The translations under genes and the position numbers were made by a program. From Methanomicrobiales archaeon (GTDB lineage: Archaea > Halobacteriota > Methanomicrobia > Methanomicrobiales > Methanospirillaceae), in NCBI GenBank assembly GCA_012729535.1, contig JAAYCY010000020.1, positions 1-34,397 of the forward strand: DNA of 34,397 nucleotides. The letters run 5' to 3'. Positions 24,943 through 33,737 of the stretch are shown here, in pieces (position 1 is the first letter of the stretch; each line of letters begins with the position of its first letter). The notes below the pieces were generated by a model that was given only the letters and a program-made list of their open reading frames with translations, made no database searches and had not been told where the DNA came from.

Positions 24943-25998
24943 TTACAAACCAGAAGAAGAAATGATAGTGTTCACTTCATCATCGGTCAGGTAATAATGG
25001 AAGAATTTCGAGTAAAACTCCTTGATGTATGCAGGAAGATCAATATCGGTGAAGAGATCCGGATAAAGAACCTTTGCCAGCCATGGAATTCCGATAATTC
25101 TGTTTACACCCGGAGGGCGGTCAATCCAGCCAAATGGCTGATTTGGAATCAGGTAAACTCTCTTGTTCTTAACTGCATCGATGTCCTGCCAGTTTGGATC
25201 GGTATAAATTGAATCATAGAATTTGCTATCACCGGCAAGAATAAGCTCCGGATTCCAGGAGACTACCGATTCAAGAGAAACCGGAGACATCCCACCCTGT
25301 CCTTTTGCAGGAACGGTTGCAACATTCTCACCACCACAAAGGGTTATGAGCTGGGCACATGCTGTTCCTGCAGGATCAGTCTTTAACCCATCCGGACCCT
25401 CAGCATAATAAACCCTGACTCTCTCTTCGGTTGGGATCTTTTTCACCGTTGAATTTACTTTTTGAAAGAGCTCGTCATAATATCTGATGAGATCCGCTGC
25501 CTGCTCTTCTTTACCAAAGAGTTGACCGAGAAACTCAATTTCAGAGCTGTATGATAAGACATCAGTCGCATCAGAAACGGCAACGACTGGAATTGGATAG
25601 AGTTTCTGTTCCAAATCCTCAATCTTGGTGTTAGGGTTTATTCCGGGAGCAAAGGCAAAGAGAATAATATCCGGATTCATTGAGAGGAATGTTTCATAAT
25701 TCAGCGTATTTCCGGCCTGCTGACCACCTACATTTGGAAGAGATTTGTATTTCGCATCCATGTATTTCGTCTTAGAAAAGTCCCAATTCGTTCCAATCAG
25801 AACATCCGGAGAGAGCATATATGTCGCAAACGTAATCGGAGGATTGGTTCCCAGTACCGTGTTTATTTCAGTTGGAATAGTGACCTCTCTGCCACACATA
25901 TCCGTGATGGTCCTCGTATCATCAGCAAAAACACAGGGACCTGCACAAATCCCCATTAACAGGATAAGTAAAAATCCTTTCAACCATATTTGTTTCAT
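24943..25998 (-). CDS. Class III ABC binding protein (Fe-siderophore/cobalamin type)
   Basis: The 351-residue exported protein has a signal peptide (1-25, ending CVFA-DD). It then opens with TITDMCGREVTIP, the typical first strand of BtuF/FhuD-type binding proteins. Other family features are SLPNVGGQQAGNTLNYE, the MNPDIILF core and SWNPELILAGDS at the start of the second lobe, with a long helix joining the lobes. The C-terminal YLTDDEVNTIISS is common in this family. Such proteins capture iron chelates, haem or corrinoids for a BtuCD-type importer, but no permease or importer ATPase lies here, so it must share one encoded elsewhere. It is upstream of the GTPase/DUF1858-ATPase/binding-protein-like genes on the same strand with a 210-base gap, consistent with a common metal theme. 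Confidence 0.85.
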   Translation of the reverse strand: MKQIWLKGFLLILLMGICAGPCVFADDTRTITDMCGREVTIPTEINTVLGTNPPITFATYMLSPDVLIGTNWDFSKTKYMDAKYKSLPNVGGQQAGNTLNYETFLSMNPDIILFAFAPGINPNTKIEDLEQKLYPIPVVAVSDATDVLSYSSEIEFLGQLFGKEEQAADLIRYYDELFQKVNSTVKKIPTEERVRVYYAEGPDGLKTDPAGTACAQLITLCGGENVATVPAKGQGGMSPVSLESVVSWNPELILAGDSKFYDSIYTDPNWQDIDAVKNKRVYLIPNQPFGWIDRPPGVNRIIGIPWLAKVLYPDLFTDIDLPAYIKEFYSKFFHYYLTDDEVNTIISSSGL

Positions 25999-26431
25999 GA
26001 AATTACCCCATTGAGATTAAAATTAAATAAAATGTTTAAACTTTAACCTTCAAACAAATTTTTGAATTTTCCCATTAATAAAATTTTATTTTCATCATTA
26101 TGTAATGATAAATGACTTACAATTCGAACTAATTATTGATTCAAACTTATCAACCGGGATCTCATAAAAAATAGGATATTCTTTGTTCAATTGTAAAAAT
26201 ATTAATATAAAGGAAAATTTTTCAGAGATCTAATAATTTACACACAAATATCTGTCTGAACGAAAAAATGATAGGATCCCATAGAGATCCTGCTGAAAAT
26301 AAAAATTCACATATGTGTCTAAAAACGGATTTTTTGAGAGATTCAAAAAAAACAGCGCAGAAAAAATGATTGTTTTGATCTGACAGGGAAATGGTAAGGA
26401 TACTTACAAGAATAACATAAAGGGAAGGATT
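25999..26431. other. A/T-rich intergenic region upstream of the binding protein
   Basis: I see no gene. On the minus strand a TATA-like TTTATTTAATTTT (about 26020-26035) may drive the binding-protein gene. An inverted repeat, AGGATC/GATCCT, with a 7-base loop lies at 26273-26291. Confidence 0.35.
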
Positions 26432-26455
26432 AAAAAAGGTGAAAAAAAGTAAAAA
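26432..26455 (-). terminator. Clustered T-runs after the methyltransferase
   Basis: On the minus strand, runs of 5, 7 and 6 T residues follow within 35 bases of the stop at 26466. Repeated U-runs without a hairpin are typical archaeal terminators. Confidence 0.5.
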
Positions 26456-26465
26456 GATGGGGAGG

Positions 26466-27317
26466 CTACTGAGATTTATCCGGAGACCACCACATAACCA
26501 CGGCATGGTTTGTCTCGGTAAAAAACCCATCTTCAGGAATTTCCTTTTCAATCATTTCCATTATCCGTTTTGCAACCTCATTGTCAACTTCTTTAAACCG
26601 CCCGATAAAACCGGCAGTCATACGAAGTCTCTCCTGTGGTGAGGTGGAATTTGTAAATGAATAATGATCAACCTTGCATAACCGGCCCCATTCCCGGACA
26701 ATCACATAGGCAAAATAATCTGCATCAGGTTCGAATTCTCCCCGGTATGGCACTCCGACAATCTCTTCGTATACCTTTTTCACAAAATTGGATCTTCCCG
26801 CAGGCTGGATAATAACACAATATTTCCGGGCAGCATTCTCCATCCGTATGATATGTTCTTTCAGGTCAGGAATCATCCAGAGAAAATGGGAACAGACAAC
26901 AAGATCATACGAATCAGCAAGTTCTGAATCGTTCATCTTTGTCCAGTCGGCCTGGATTATCTTCACATTTGAACATCCGCTATCATCAAGGTTTTTCTGC
27001 AGATGTGCAATATTTTGCGGATTAGTATCGATACAGGTAATTGACCGGACTTTTTTTGAGAGCGGAATGGTAAGTGTCCCAGGGCCAGGTCCGATTTCAA
27101 GGACATCCATAGAATTGTCCAGTATTGAGTCGATTATTTCAACCGGTTTTCTACCAAACTCATAATCATTTGTTTGAACCCGTTTTGAAAAGTCACCTGC
27201 AGAACTTTTGAAATAATCCGGGTCAAAAGTCACTTTTGACCTGCCTGCCCGCTCACTCCGGATAGCCTGCCTTGCATCTTCCCAATTTATTGAATACTTT
27301 AAATCGCGATTACTCAT
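26466..27317 (-). CDS. Class I SAM-dependent methyltransferase
   Basis: A 283-residue cytoplasmic protein with a Rossmann-like methyltransferase core: motif I VLEIGPGPGTLT, motif II acidic residue in SITCIDTNPQ, motif III IIQADWTKM and motif IV YDLVVCSHFLWM. A 70-residue N-terminal extension (INWEDARQAIRSERA) and the C-terminal region FTETNHAVVMWW probably determine the substrate. I cannot name the substrate; small molecules are more likely than nucleic acid given the architecture. The ATG at 27317 is chosen over a GTG directly before it. It is a single-gene unit with its own terminator. Confidence 0.78.
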   Translation of the reverse strand: MSNRDLKYSINWEDARQAIRSERAGRSKVTFDPDYFKSSAGDFSKRVQTNDYEFGRKPVEIIDSILDNSMDVLEIGPGPGTLTIPLSKKVRSITCIDTNPQNIAHLQKNLDDSGCSNVKIIQADWTKMNDSELADSYDLVVCSHFLWMIPDLKEHIIRMENAARKYCVIIQPAGRSNFVKKVYEEIVGVPYRGEFEPDADYFAYVIVREWGRLCKVDHYSFTNSTSPQERLRMTAGFIGRFKEVDNEVAKRIMEMIEKEIPEDGFFTETNHAVVMWWSPDKSQ

Positions 27318-27376
27318 CACCCATAATTTCTACTCATGAGAGAAAAATTTAACTATTTGTTAATGTAACGTATTTT

Positions 27377-27703
27377 TTGTTTACCTTACAAAAACCTAAA
27401 TCCCGGTTAATTTGTCCGGACTCTTTTATCCGGTTTGCCGTTCACTATGGTTTTTCATACGATGTCTGTAATGTCAGATCGCCTCATGAAAAAGGAACCG
27501 ATGAGGAAAGTTTAGGGCATATTCGTTCCGAGGCATTTAGTGAACGGAATTTGTTCGAGTCATTTACAGAAGCCCAAGACTGGCTCATCGAATCCCTACA
27601 CCGAATCAACCAAAACCATGTCTATCGCCGTGAATTACCTCCAGAAGAAGGAATGGTACGAGAACAGGAAAAAATGAAACCATTACCCACACTGGAGGGG
27701 TGA
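27377..27703 (+). pseudogene. IS21-family IstA transposase, C-terminal remnant
   Basis: The recognisable part (from about 27430) reads AVHYGFSYDVCNVRSPHEKG, then IRSEAFSERNLFESF and RRELPPEEGM, which matches the C-terminal end of the integrase domain and tail of IS21 IstA proteins. The rest of IstA, including the first catalytic Asp residues, and the IstB helper ATPase are missing. The frame has only a TTG at its start and no ribosome site. A strong hairpin follows directly. It is a dead insertion-sequence fragment. Confidence 0.65.
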
Positions 27704-27707
27704 GTGT

Positions 27708-27732
27708 AAGGGAGGGGAGCGAAGCCTCCCTT
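27708..27732 (+). terminator. Hairpin after the IstA remnant
   Basis: Perfect 8-bp arms, AAGGGAGG and CCTCCCTT, with a 9-base loop, followed by a T-rich stretch. It may be the original IS transcription terminator or part of the element's end. Confidence 0.55.
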
Positions 27733-27810
27733 CCTTATCTTTATGTTAGCGATTCTTTTTTCTATTAGGAATATGACATTCAACTTAGGGCTGGTCAAAA
27801 AGTAATGGTC

Positions 27811-28139
27811 CTACCTGGTCAATATTGAATGGTAAAAAACAAGGTGTGAGATTAGAGATTACAAGACATCTGACGAAGTTATTTCCCCTTCTGATACAGC
27901 CATGCAGAACCAGATCTATGCCTTTGGAATGAAAATTCTTGGAAAACCGGTTTTTTGGATCGATTGCATATGTCGAGGATGCCAAGGTTGATCTGGTCCC
28001 GGTCTGCCCGGAAGAAGTTGACCGTGTCCGGGGAATTGTTAAAGGAATAATTGATGAGATAACCAAAGGAAAGATTCCGGCAAGGCCCGGGAAGCAGTGT
28101 GAGCGGTGTGATTATTTCCAGTTGTGCCGGTATCGGTGA
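27811..28139 (+). pseudogene. C-terminal remnant of a RecB-type nuclease / helicase-nuclease
   Basis: Read across frameshifts, the segment gives SILNGKKQGV, then EIRDYKTSDEVISPSD and MQNQIYAFGMKILGKPV, then IAYVEDAKVDLVPV and finally RPGKQCERCDYFQLCRYR. This is the end of a PD-(D/E)xK exonuclease domain: the D-Y-K active-site strand followed by the three-cysteine CxxC-x5-C cluster typical of Cas4 and of UvrD-like helicase-nuclease C-termini. At least two frameshifts (near 27847 and in the T run near 27951) and the loss of all upstream domains make it a relic. The helicase-fused type seems likelier than free Cas4, as no CRISPR genes are present. Confidence 0.6.
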
Positions 28140-28159
28140 AATAATTATTACTTATTTGG

Positions 28160-28490
28160 TCAATTTTTTAAATTTCGTTTGACAAATCTGTCCAATTCAG
28201 GGAGGTCATGCTCAATAATGATCCAAATTCTTGGTATATTGATCTCTGTATATTGATGAACCAAAATGTTTCGAAGTCCGGAAATATCCTGCCAGGGAAT
28301 TTTTTGGTTCGGTTGTTTTAATCTCATCAGATAATCTTTGAGTTGATTCTGTAAGAATCTGTAATTTCCTGACTACTGCATCCTGAGTTTTTTCGTCAGA
28401 CAGGAAAAAATCATACCCTTCCTGGGTATATTCCAGAATTTTTTCGATGTATTCATTCATGAGGGTAAGATAATACCGGTCATCTTTCAT
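28160..28490 (-). pseudogene. hepT: Frameshifted HepT-like (DUF86) toxin
   Basis: HepT toxins are HEPN-domain RNases. Here residues 1-60 (MKDDRYYLTLMNEYIEKILE, KTQDAVVRKLQILTEST) are typical. The frame then shifts in an AAAA run near 28320 and the written product ends early at 28212. Removing one A restores KQPNQKIPWQDISGLRNILV, the catalytic R-x4-H-x-Y motif (RNILVHQY), and a normal C-terminus (HDLPELDRFVKRNLKN) ending at 28160. The ATG overlaps the mntA stop by four bases (ATGA), so the pair was an operon. The toxin is inactivated as written, because the truncated product lacks the catalytic motif. A sequencing indel is the alternative. Confidence 0.72.
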
Positions 28491-28795
28491 AATGGAATTG
28501 CCTCCTGCATAATGGCATCCTTAATATACCAATGAAGACAAGCCGGTTCTACAAGATCAACCTTTATATTCAGGAGTTCTTCCAATTCACGGATAAGTGC
28601 TGCCTGTTCGAGAAGACTTTTGTCTGGGTCAATATCAGCAAGGAGATCAAGATCACTATCCGGTTTTTGTTCTCCCCTGATAAATGAACCGAAAATCCTG
28701 ATATTATGTGCTCCATGAGATAGTGCAATTGCGACTATTTTATCCCGGACAGCCTGAATATCTGCTAATTCCTTTACTCTCTGAATATCTGCCAT
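28487..28795 (-). CDS. mntA: MntA-like minimal nucleotidyltransferase antitoxin
   Basis: A 102-residue protein of the minimal nucleotidyltransferase family with the signature GSFIRGEQKPDSDLDLLADI, giving the G36-S37 and the metal-binding D48 and D50, and a later acidic residue in IKVDLVE. Family members neutralise HepT by AMP-ylating its active-site tyrosine. The gene is intact while its cognate toxin is frameshifted, the order in which such a pair can safely decay. No ribosome site is obvious before the ATG, and an upstream palindrome (28819-28832) may mark the promoter. Confidence 0.82.
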   Translation of the reverse strand: MADIQRVKELADIQAVRDKIVAIALSHGAHNIRIFGSFIRGEQKPDSDLDLLADIDPDKSLLEQAALIRELEELLNIKVDLVEPACLHWYIKDAIMQEAIPL

Positions 28796-28818
28796 GGTAT
28801 TATGTGATGGTTAAAGAA

Positions 28819-28832
28819 AAATACTAGTATTT
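28819..28832. promoter_or_regulatory. Palindrome upstream of mntA-hepT
   Basis: AAATACTAGTATTT is a perfect 14-bp palindrome 24 bases upstream of the mntA start. Its position fits an operator at the promoter of the toxin-antitoxin pair. Confidence 0.4.
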
Positions 28833-29000
28833 CTTATTCGATCGTTTCCTTTTTTCCTGGATAGTTATGATGGATTATATCCCTTTTATACTCTTTATGG
28901 TTTCTTATAGTAAAACCATCTGATTCGAATCAATCAGTTTATTAATCCTGAAAAATTATCGGGTTCATCCTTATCAGTTGTGAATGAAAAATAATAAAAA

Positions 29001-29342
29001 TTAAGGACCAAAGAATAATGAATTACCTAATTTACCATTTACCGGAACGGTAATGTCACCCTTTACTACCTGACTTTGTGAGAGATTATTCCTTGCCCAT
29101 AAGGATACGGTGTACATTCCCGGATTGGAATACGTGTGGTCGACTGAGTTTCCGGAACCGCTCGTTCCATCACCGAAGTCCCATTTCCACATTTCCGATC
29201 TACCCCATGATTCATCTTTGAAATGGACTGAATTTCCGTTGATATGCGTAGCGGAAAATGCTGCAATTACAACGCCCGGAAGTGGTTCATTATTAACTGG
29301 TATAACACAAGAATTCATCTCACAGATCGGTTCATTTATCAT
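29001..29342 (-). pseudogene. PKD-domain surface protein, probable fragment
   Basis: The 113-residue frame holds one PKD domain (about 25-100): FSATHINGNSVHFKDES, then WKWDFGDGTSGSG and HTYSNPGMYTVSLWA. PKD modules are common in large archaeal envelope proteins. No signal peptide or membrane anchor is present, and the sequence directly upstream shows a transposase-like scrap on the other strand, so I read this as the surviving C-terminal part of a larger secreted protein. An intact small PKD protein without export signal is less likely. Confidence 0.55.
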
Positions 29343-29495
29343 AAACGCTTGATTCGGGGTGGAAAAAGGGAGATTGATGGAAAGATACTCTATCTATTTG
29401 AAGATAAAGATCTGGAACTTGAGGAGAACAAGACACTTTTTGAACTTAAGTTCTTCTGGAATGTCCATTTGACAAAACGTCTAATTCCATCATAA
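29340..29495 (+). pseudogene. Possible DDE transposase fragment
   Basis: The frame reads GGKREIDGKILYLFEDKDLE and LEENKTLFELKFF, which resembles part of IS1634/IS4-type transposases (D-G-K-x-x-LYLF-x-D pattern). It is too short to assign firmly. Its position next to the truncated PKD gene fits an insertion followed by deletion. Confidence 0.25.
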
Positions 29496-29609
29496 AAGGG
29501 CTTTCGGAGGAATCTTTTCTTTGGAGAAGAAAGGAGATATTTGGGGAGATTTCAGGGTGACTCTGAAGAGAGCGTTCAGACCACCTGAATAGTTACAATT
29601 TATTTACAA

Positions 29610-32177
29610 TTATACCGGAAGACCCGAACTCACCTGTTCTTCTGACACAGAAAATGTATCGCCGGTTATCGTATTGCGATACGGCCCGGTTACCGTTACT
29701 GCTCCGACGGTTGTATCTGTCGGATATGGGACGGTAAATATCCCGTTCACACTGGTTGTCAGGTAGACAAATTCACGACCTGTGTTGGTCCTGACTGGTA
29801 ATTCAAGCATCCCTTCTCCGGGAATTTTTGCTCCCTTAACATACTCAAATATCTTGACATACCGGAGATCAGGCATATCTGCAGGGGTGGTCCTAGTATC
29901 TGACTCATATATCAGACGGTAATGCTGAAGGGAACTGACCGGACTTACCGGATCAGTATAAACAAAATTTGCCAGGATAACACCATACCCGGGATTTGTG
30001 GAGGCATTGAATGATTCCACCCTTTTTCTTCCATCCATGTAACTTGTTTTATTCGCTTCAATGATAACCGGTATGGAAATTCCTGATTTTTCTGGCTTCA
30101 TGTATGTAAAGAAATACACCTCACCGGGCTCAACATAAGAACCATCAAAGTTATGCAGTCTCGATACCATGGAATGATAATAGTCATCGGTGAGTATTGA
30201 ATAATTCACACCGGTCTTTCCATCCTGATTTGGAAACAGGAATTGTTTTTGGTACGGATCTATTCCGACTTCCGGATTATCCCAGATTGAAATCGCATTC
30301 AGGTATCCGGTGTCCATATCAATATCAGTAATGACATACCGGGTGTTCAGATTGTCCAGTATCTGGTCTGCTTCACTCTCATTTTGGGCAAGTAAAAACC
30401 GGGCAGAACCATTCGGCCCGTCCACTCCATATTGGAAAGGATTCGCATTTGGTATCCGTTTACCAAGGAGCGTAATGATATGACCATAATCCCACCATGA
30501 CATCACCCCGTACGCATTATCCGGATAGGTGAAGTTTTCTTTCTCATATATGGCTAAATAATCAATTCCCGGATCAGGAGTATTTTTTTCAAGCCATTCG
30601 GTAGCCATTCTCCAGTCCTGATTGAGCCGGTATCCTCCGGACTTTAGATCCATACCAATCGCAGCAAATGAAAAAAGCAGAACTGATAATAATACAAACC
30701 CGAGGAAGATGTATGAAAAAGCCTGCACTCGAGAAAAATCACCCTGATTTCGAGTTGAGGAGTGTTTTCCTTTTCCTTTTTCTAATTTTTTCTTTGTATC
30801 CGGTGTCTTCTGTTCACCTGCATCCGGATTTTCCGGTTTTGCCGCACCGGGTAATTTTATCAGATCAAGAGCAAATCCAACCGCAATACCTCCGAGAATT
30901 GCAACCGGAACGGCCAGATAATATTCGTACCTGATGTGCTGACTGGTTGCATACAGGATTACTATGGACCAGAGAAGGGTAAATGCATGGGAAGGACAGA
31001 GTTCTTTTCTAATCCGCCATGCCAGAACGATAAGCCCCAGACAAAACAGAACCAGGGAATAATTGAACGTTCTCCATGCATCTTCCCATTCCCAGGGCCG
31101 GGCTTCACGGATGGTCTGCCAGTGAATATCACTTGAGCCAAAAAAGCCCACGGCGTTTGATAACAGGTACTGAAACAGATCCGGCATGAGTGCTGCAAGG
31201 CTTACAATACCAAGGACCGTAACGCCCAGAATCGCTCCGACATAATACCACACCGGTTTTTCCCGTAATGCATACGAAAATGAAAACAGCAGAACATTTG
31301 CAATAATCAATAGGGAATATGCAATTGGATGGCCGGTCGTGTAATAATTAAGACCCCCCTCTGCATGTATCCCGATAATAAAAAATCCGATTATGGCAAC
31401 AAGAAAAGTAACCGTATTAATGAGCAGGGCTGAAGCACCATAATGACCGATGGATCGCTGGATGATAAACCAGATAGGAGTAAAGATCCCAACGAGAAGG
31501 GCAAACAAGAGCATCGTCGGCATCAGGGCAAGACCTAATGTATAAGAAATACCGCACAAAACACCAAGCAGTGCAGGGATCTTCCAGGTCTCCCGGTTTT
31601 TTATATCGACCGGATGCCGCCTGCAGTACATCAGTGCGAGGATATAACACAGACAGAAAAGTGTGCTAAAAAAAACTTCTCCGGCATGGTGATCCAGGTA
31701 CCCGTAAAATGACCGGCTGAAAAACTGACCTGGCATAATGGCGATGAAAAATGCAGCAAATAGTCCAGCCTTCCAGTCAGCAATCCGGCTTACCAGAAGA
31801 TATACTATCGGGACTAAAAGTGCAGCCAATACACAGGGTAAAAAGAGAGAGACAGAAATTATTTCCGGTCTCGTAACTGCTCCGGCAAGAAGGCAGATCG
31901 TAGCGCCAAGAAAGGGAAAGAGCGGTCCCCAATGCATCTGCTGACCATAGGGGAAATAGGTCATCGGATCAAACCATGGGACATTCGGATAATTGGCTAT
32001 TACCTGTTCTATCCGCCTGAGCTGGTAGGTCGGATCATCCATTCCCACAAACATCAGAACGTCGATGTTTCCAAGAAAAGCAGGAGTCGTCCGGATATAA
32101 AAAGATAAAAGAACCAAAAGAGCGAGAATTCCTCCGATAATTATCGAAGATCTCTTTAATAGATTATGATTATTCAT
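29610..32177 (-). CDS. aglB: Archaeal oligosaccharyltransferase AglB (STT3 family)
   Basis: The 855-residue membrane enzyme transfers lipid-linked glycans to Asn in N-x-S/T sequons of exported proteins such as S-layer and archaellum subunits. The N-terminal half has about 13 membrane helices, with the external D-x-D-type motifs GMDDPTYQLRR and FYGYLDHHAGE that bind metal and glycan phosphate. A charged Lys/Glu-rich loop (about 470-500) precedes the last helix. The soluble C-terminal domain carries the hallmark WWDYGH (W561-H566), which recognises the sequon hydroxyl residue. I set the start at the ATG 32177 (MNNHNLLKRSS); the longer frame begins with TTG and overlaps the upstream gene. It lies 106 bases after the methyltransferase on the same strand, possibly cotranscribed. 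No glycosyltransferase cluster adjoins it within the window. Confidence 0.93.
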   Translation of the reverse strand: MNNHNLLKRSSIIIGGILALLVLLSFYIRTTPAFLGNIDVLMFVGMDDPTYQLRRIEQVIANYPNVPWFDPMTYFPYGQQMHWGPLFPFLGATICLLAGAVTRPEIISVSLFLPCVLAALLVPIVYLLVSRIADWKAGLFAAFFIAIMPGQFFSRSFYGYLDHHAGEVFFSTLFCLCYILALMYCRRHPVDIKNRETWKIPALLGVLCGISYTLGLALMPTMLLFALLVGIFTPIWFIIQRSIGHYGASALLINTVTFLVAIIGFFIIGIHAEGGLNYYTTGHPIAYSLLIIANVLLFSFSYALREKPVWYYVGAILGVTVLGIVSLAALMPDLFQYLLSNAVGFFGSSDIHWQTIREARPWEWEDAWRTFNYSLVLFCLGLIVLAWRIRKELCPSHAFTLLWSIVILYATSQHIRYEYYLAVPVAILGGIAVGFALDLIKLPGAAKPENPDAGEQKTPDTKKKLEKGKGKHSSTRNQGDFSRVQAFSYIFLGFVLLSVLLFSFAAIGMDLKSGGYRLNQDWRMATEWLEKNTPDPGIDYLAIYEKENFTYPDNAYGVMSWWDYGHIITLLGKRIPNANPFQYGVDGPNGSARFLLAQNESEADQILDNLNTRYVITDIDMDTGYLNAISIWDNPEVGIDPYQKQFLFPNQDGKTGVNYSILTDDYYHSMVSRLHNFDGSYVEPGEVYFFTYMKPEKSGISIPVIIEANKTSYMDGRKRVESFNASTNPGYGVILANFVYTDPVSPVSSLQHYRLIYESDTRTTPADMPDLRYVKIFEYVKGAKIPGEGMLELPVRTNTGREFVYLTTSVNGIFTVPYPTDTTVGAVTVTGPYRNTITGDTFSVSEEQVSSGLPV

Positions 32178-32283
32178 ACCATCTTCTAAACAGCATATGA
32201 GTCTGGAGTGATAAAAATCTGCTTGAAGAGGTAATTTTTTCAGCTTCCGGATATTCGCCAATCTTTTTTTTTGAGAGTTTTTA

Positions 32284-32946
32284 TCAGGTATACGCAACCA
32301 TCACGCCGTACATCTCGTACCAGTATGGGAAAATAACCCGTGAAAATCCTGCATTTATGAGTTCTTTTCTGACATAATCCGGACTATATCCTTTGATCAT
32401 CGGTTCAAGTGGCTTTAACATGAGATCTGTTTCTGCTTCACTCATCCCATTCTGAATCATCTGTTCCCTCCAATGGGAGACATACAATTCAAATTCCCAC
32501 TTGTCCAGCGGCTCAAAAATATCTCCATATGCAAATACTCCGCCGGGGGATATTCTCTCTCGGATACGATGAAGAATTTCCGGAATCTTTTCCCGTGGGA
32601 GAGCAAACAGGCATTGTGTCAGAACAACTGCATCAAATGTTCCATCCGGAATATCCTTTGTTATATCACTGGTGCAGAACCGGACATCAGAGAGTTCGGG
32701 TTTTTTTTGTGCAACAGCCATCATGTCCGGATTAATATCTGAGCAGACTATCTGTGTATCGTTAAACTCCCGCCGAATCAGTTGGGTCAGAAAGCCGGTC
32801 CCAGATGCGAGTTCAAGAATTGATTTCGTCTGCTTTGGAATAAACTCAATCACCGTTGAAAAAAACGTATCATAATGGGGAAGTGCCATCCGTTCAAGTT
32901 CGTCGTACCTTTCCGGTAACTCCAGTTGGTACTGAAAATTATTCAT
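32284..32946 (-). CDS. Class I SAM-dependent methyltransferase upstream of aglB
   Basis: A 220-residue protein with a methyltransferase fold: motif I ILELASGTGFLTQLI, acidic loop IVCSDINPDMM, RFCTSDITKDIPDG and the post-motif FDAVVLTQCLFALP. The C-terminal part (SPDYVRKELINAGFSRVIFP) is the usual beta-alpha cap ending near a Tyr-rich strand (YWYEMYGVMVAY). The fold and size resemble UbiE/trans-aconitate-type small-molecule methyltransferases. Its position before aglB raises the possibility that it methylates a glycan or lipid carrier, as some archaeal N-glycans are O-methylated, but this rests only on neighbourhood. Confidence 0.78.
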   Translation of the reverse strand: MNNFQYQLELPERYDELERMALPHYDTFFSTVIEFIPKQTKSILELASGTGFLTQLIRREFNDTQIVCSDINPDMMAVAQKKPELSDVRFCTSDITKDIPDGTFDAVVLTQCLFALPREKIPEILHRIRERISPGGVFAYGDIFEPLDKWEFELYVSHWREQMIQNGMSEAETDLMLKPLEPMIKGYSPDYVRKELINAGFSRVIFPYWYEMYGVMVAYT

Positions 32947-33012
32947 ACTCTATTTGGGACATGGCTCTTTATCAAAGGAATGAATCAAACCAGAAAAATA
33001 CCCATTCGGTAT

Positions 33013-33024
33013 TCTATATATTCC
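33013..33024. promoter_or_regulatory. Shared A/T-rich promoter element of the divergent genes
   Basis: TCTATATATTCC reads as a TATA-like box on both strands. It lies 67-78 bases before the methyltransferase and 139 bases before the three-gene operon, which also has later A/T-rich candidates. The region holds three CCGGA(T/A) repeats (about 33074-33145). Confidence 0.35.
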
Positions 33025-33162
33025 GGCTTTATCACAATTGTTAAAACGAAATTTCGCTACATTTTAATCTCATCCGGATACTAATTTTTCTGCCCGCCGA
33101 AACTCCGGATACATTATTCTTTTTCCTCAAAATCCGGAATCACCGGTGGGAGAGGTAGTACC

Positions 33163-33396
33163 ATGATTACCATACCCGGATATCTCTTTATACCTGACCG
33201 GAAAGGCCGGTCAATGTTTCAAGCACGAAAAAAACCTTCGAATTCCAGAAAAGATGAAGTGTCCCCCACCGCTGAGTTCGCCGCCAAGCTGATCACACGA
33301 GGGGAACAATCATACATTATTCTGGCACGTAAAAAAGATACCTGCAGCCTATTTACCCTGAAGGCCCTGTCGGACTGTGCTATGAGGTATCTATGA
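33163..33396 (+). CDS. Small protein of unknown function, first gene of three-gene operon
   Basis: This 77-residue basic protein has no membrane segment or recognised domain. It has an N-terminal hydrophobic strand (MITIPGYLFIPD), a Lys/Arg/Ser-rich stretch (FQARKKPSNSRKDE) and a C-terminal strand-helix (SYIILARKKDTCSLFTL). The start is well supported by GGGAGAGGT 7 bases upstream of the ATG. Its stop overlaps the next start by four bases (ATGA), so it is translationally coupled. The size and charge suit a nucleic-acid-binding accessory of the following genes. Confidence 0.6.
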   Translation: MITIPGYLFIPDRKGRSMFQARKKPSNSRKDEVSPTAEFAAKLITRGEQSYIILARKKDTCSLFTLKALSDCAMRYL

Positions 33397-33737
33397 CCAC
33401 TCCTCCGGCTTACCTGACAGTGAGGATAACTCCCCATGCTGCACGGCTCTTTTTACAGCACCAGGGATATTTTACCGTCCATGTGACGAAATCAACACTT
33501 CCCATAGACTTTCTCGCGTGGAAAGAGCGAAATGAACTACTCTTTGTGCATGTTCTTTCTTCCCGGACAAAACAGGGCACACCATCATATCGTAATCTGG
33601 TCGGTGATCTTTGCAGCCTTGTCAGGAAGAACCCTCTTCCCGGAGAGATGCAACTGATGGTATATTCGGGCTGTTCCTGGAACCGGTTTCGGGTATTGTC
33701 TGGTGGTATCTATGCCATGTCCGGAGAGTGTACATGA
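33393..33737 (+). CDS. Possible nuclease-fold protein, second gene of the operon
   Basis: A 114-residue protein of alpha/beta character. The central part (VHVTKSTLPIDFLAWKERN, then LLFVHVLSSRT) follows the pattern of restriction-endonuclease-like folds: a conserved Asp strand followed by a hydrophobic strand. The usual second acidic residue and Lys of the E-x-K strand are not obvious here (V-L-S-S-R instead), so it may be inactive or a different fold. The C-terminus has an aromatic SGCSWNRFRVL segment. ATGA overlaps join it to both neighbours. I do not assign a function with confidence. Confidence 0.6.
   Translation: MTTPPAYLTVRITPHAARLFLQHQGYFTVHVTKSTLPIDFLAWKERNELLFVHVLSSRTKQGTPSYRNLVGDLCSLVRKNPLPGEMQLMVYSGCSWNRFRVLSGGIYAMSGECT

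Noticed and set aside
24943-25998. Treating the exported binding protein as part of a complete ABC importer with the DUF1858 ATPase
   Set aside because: No permease is encoded, and the DUF1858-ABC protein is of a different type from BtuD-like importer ATPases.
26222-26551. 109-codon minus-strand frame after the methyltransferase
   Set aside because: It overlaps the methyltransferase 3' end and the T-run terminator, and its hydrophobic content comes from A/T-rich sequence.
27939-28139. Possible Cas4 gene implying a CRISPR locus
   Set aside because: Only the C-terminal cluster region is present, frameshifted, and no repeats or other cas genes occur in the window.
30668-31198. Several 66-88 codon frames inside the aglB region
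   Set aside because: They lie over the AglB coding sequence in other frames and have no family resemblance.
32177-32297. Longer N-terminus for AglB
   Set aside because: It would need a TTG start overlapping the upstream methyltransferase and adds a charged stretch foreign to the family.
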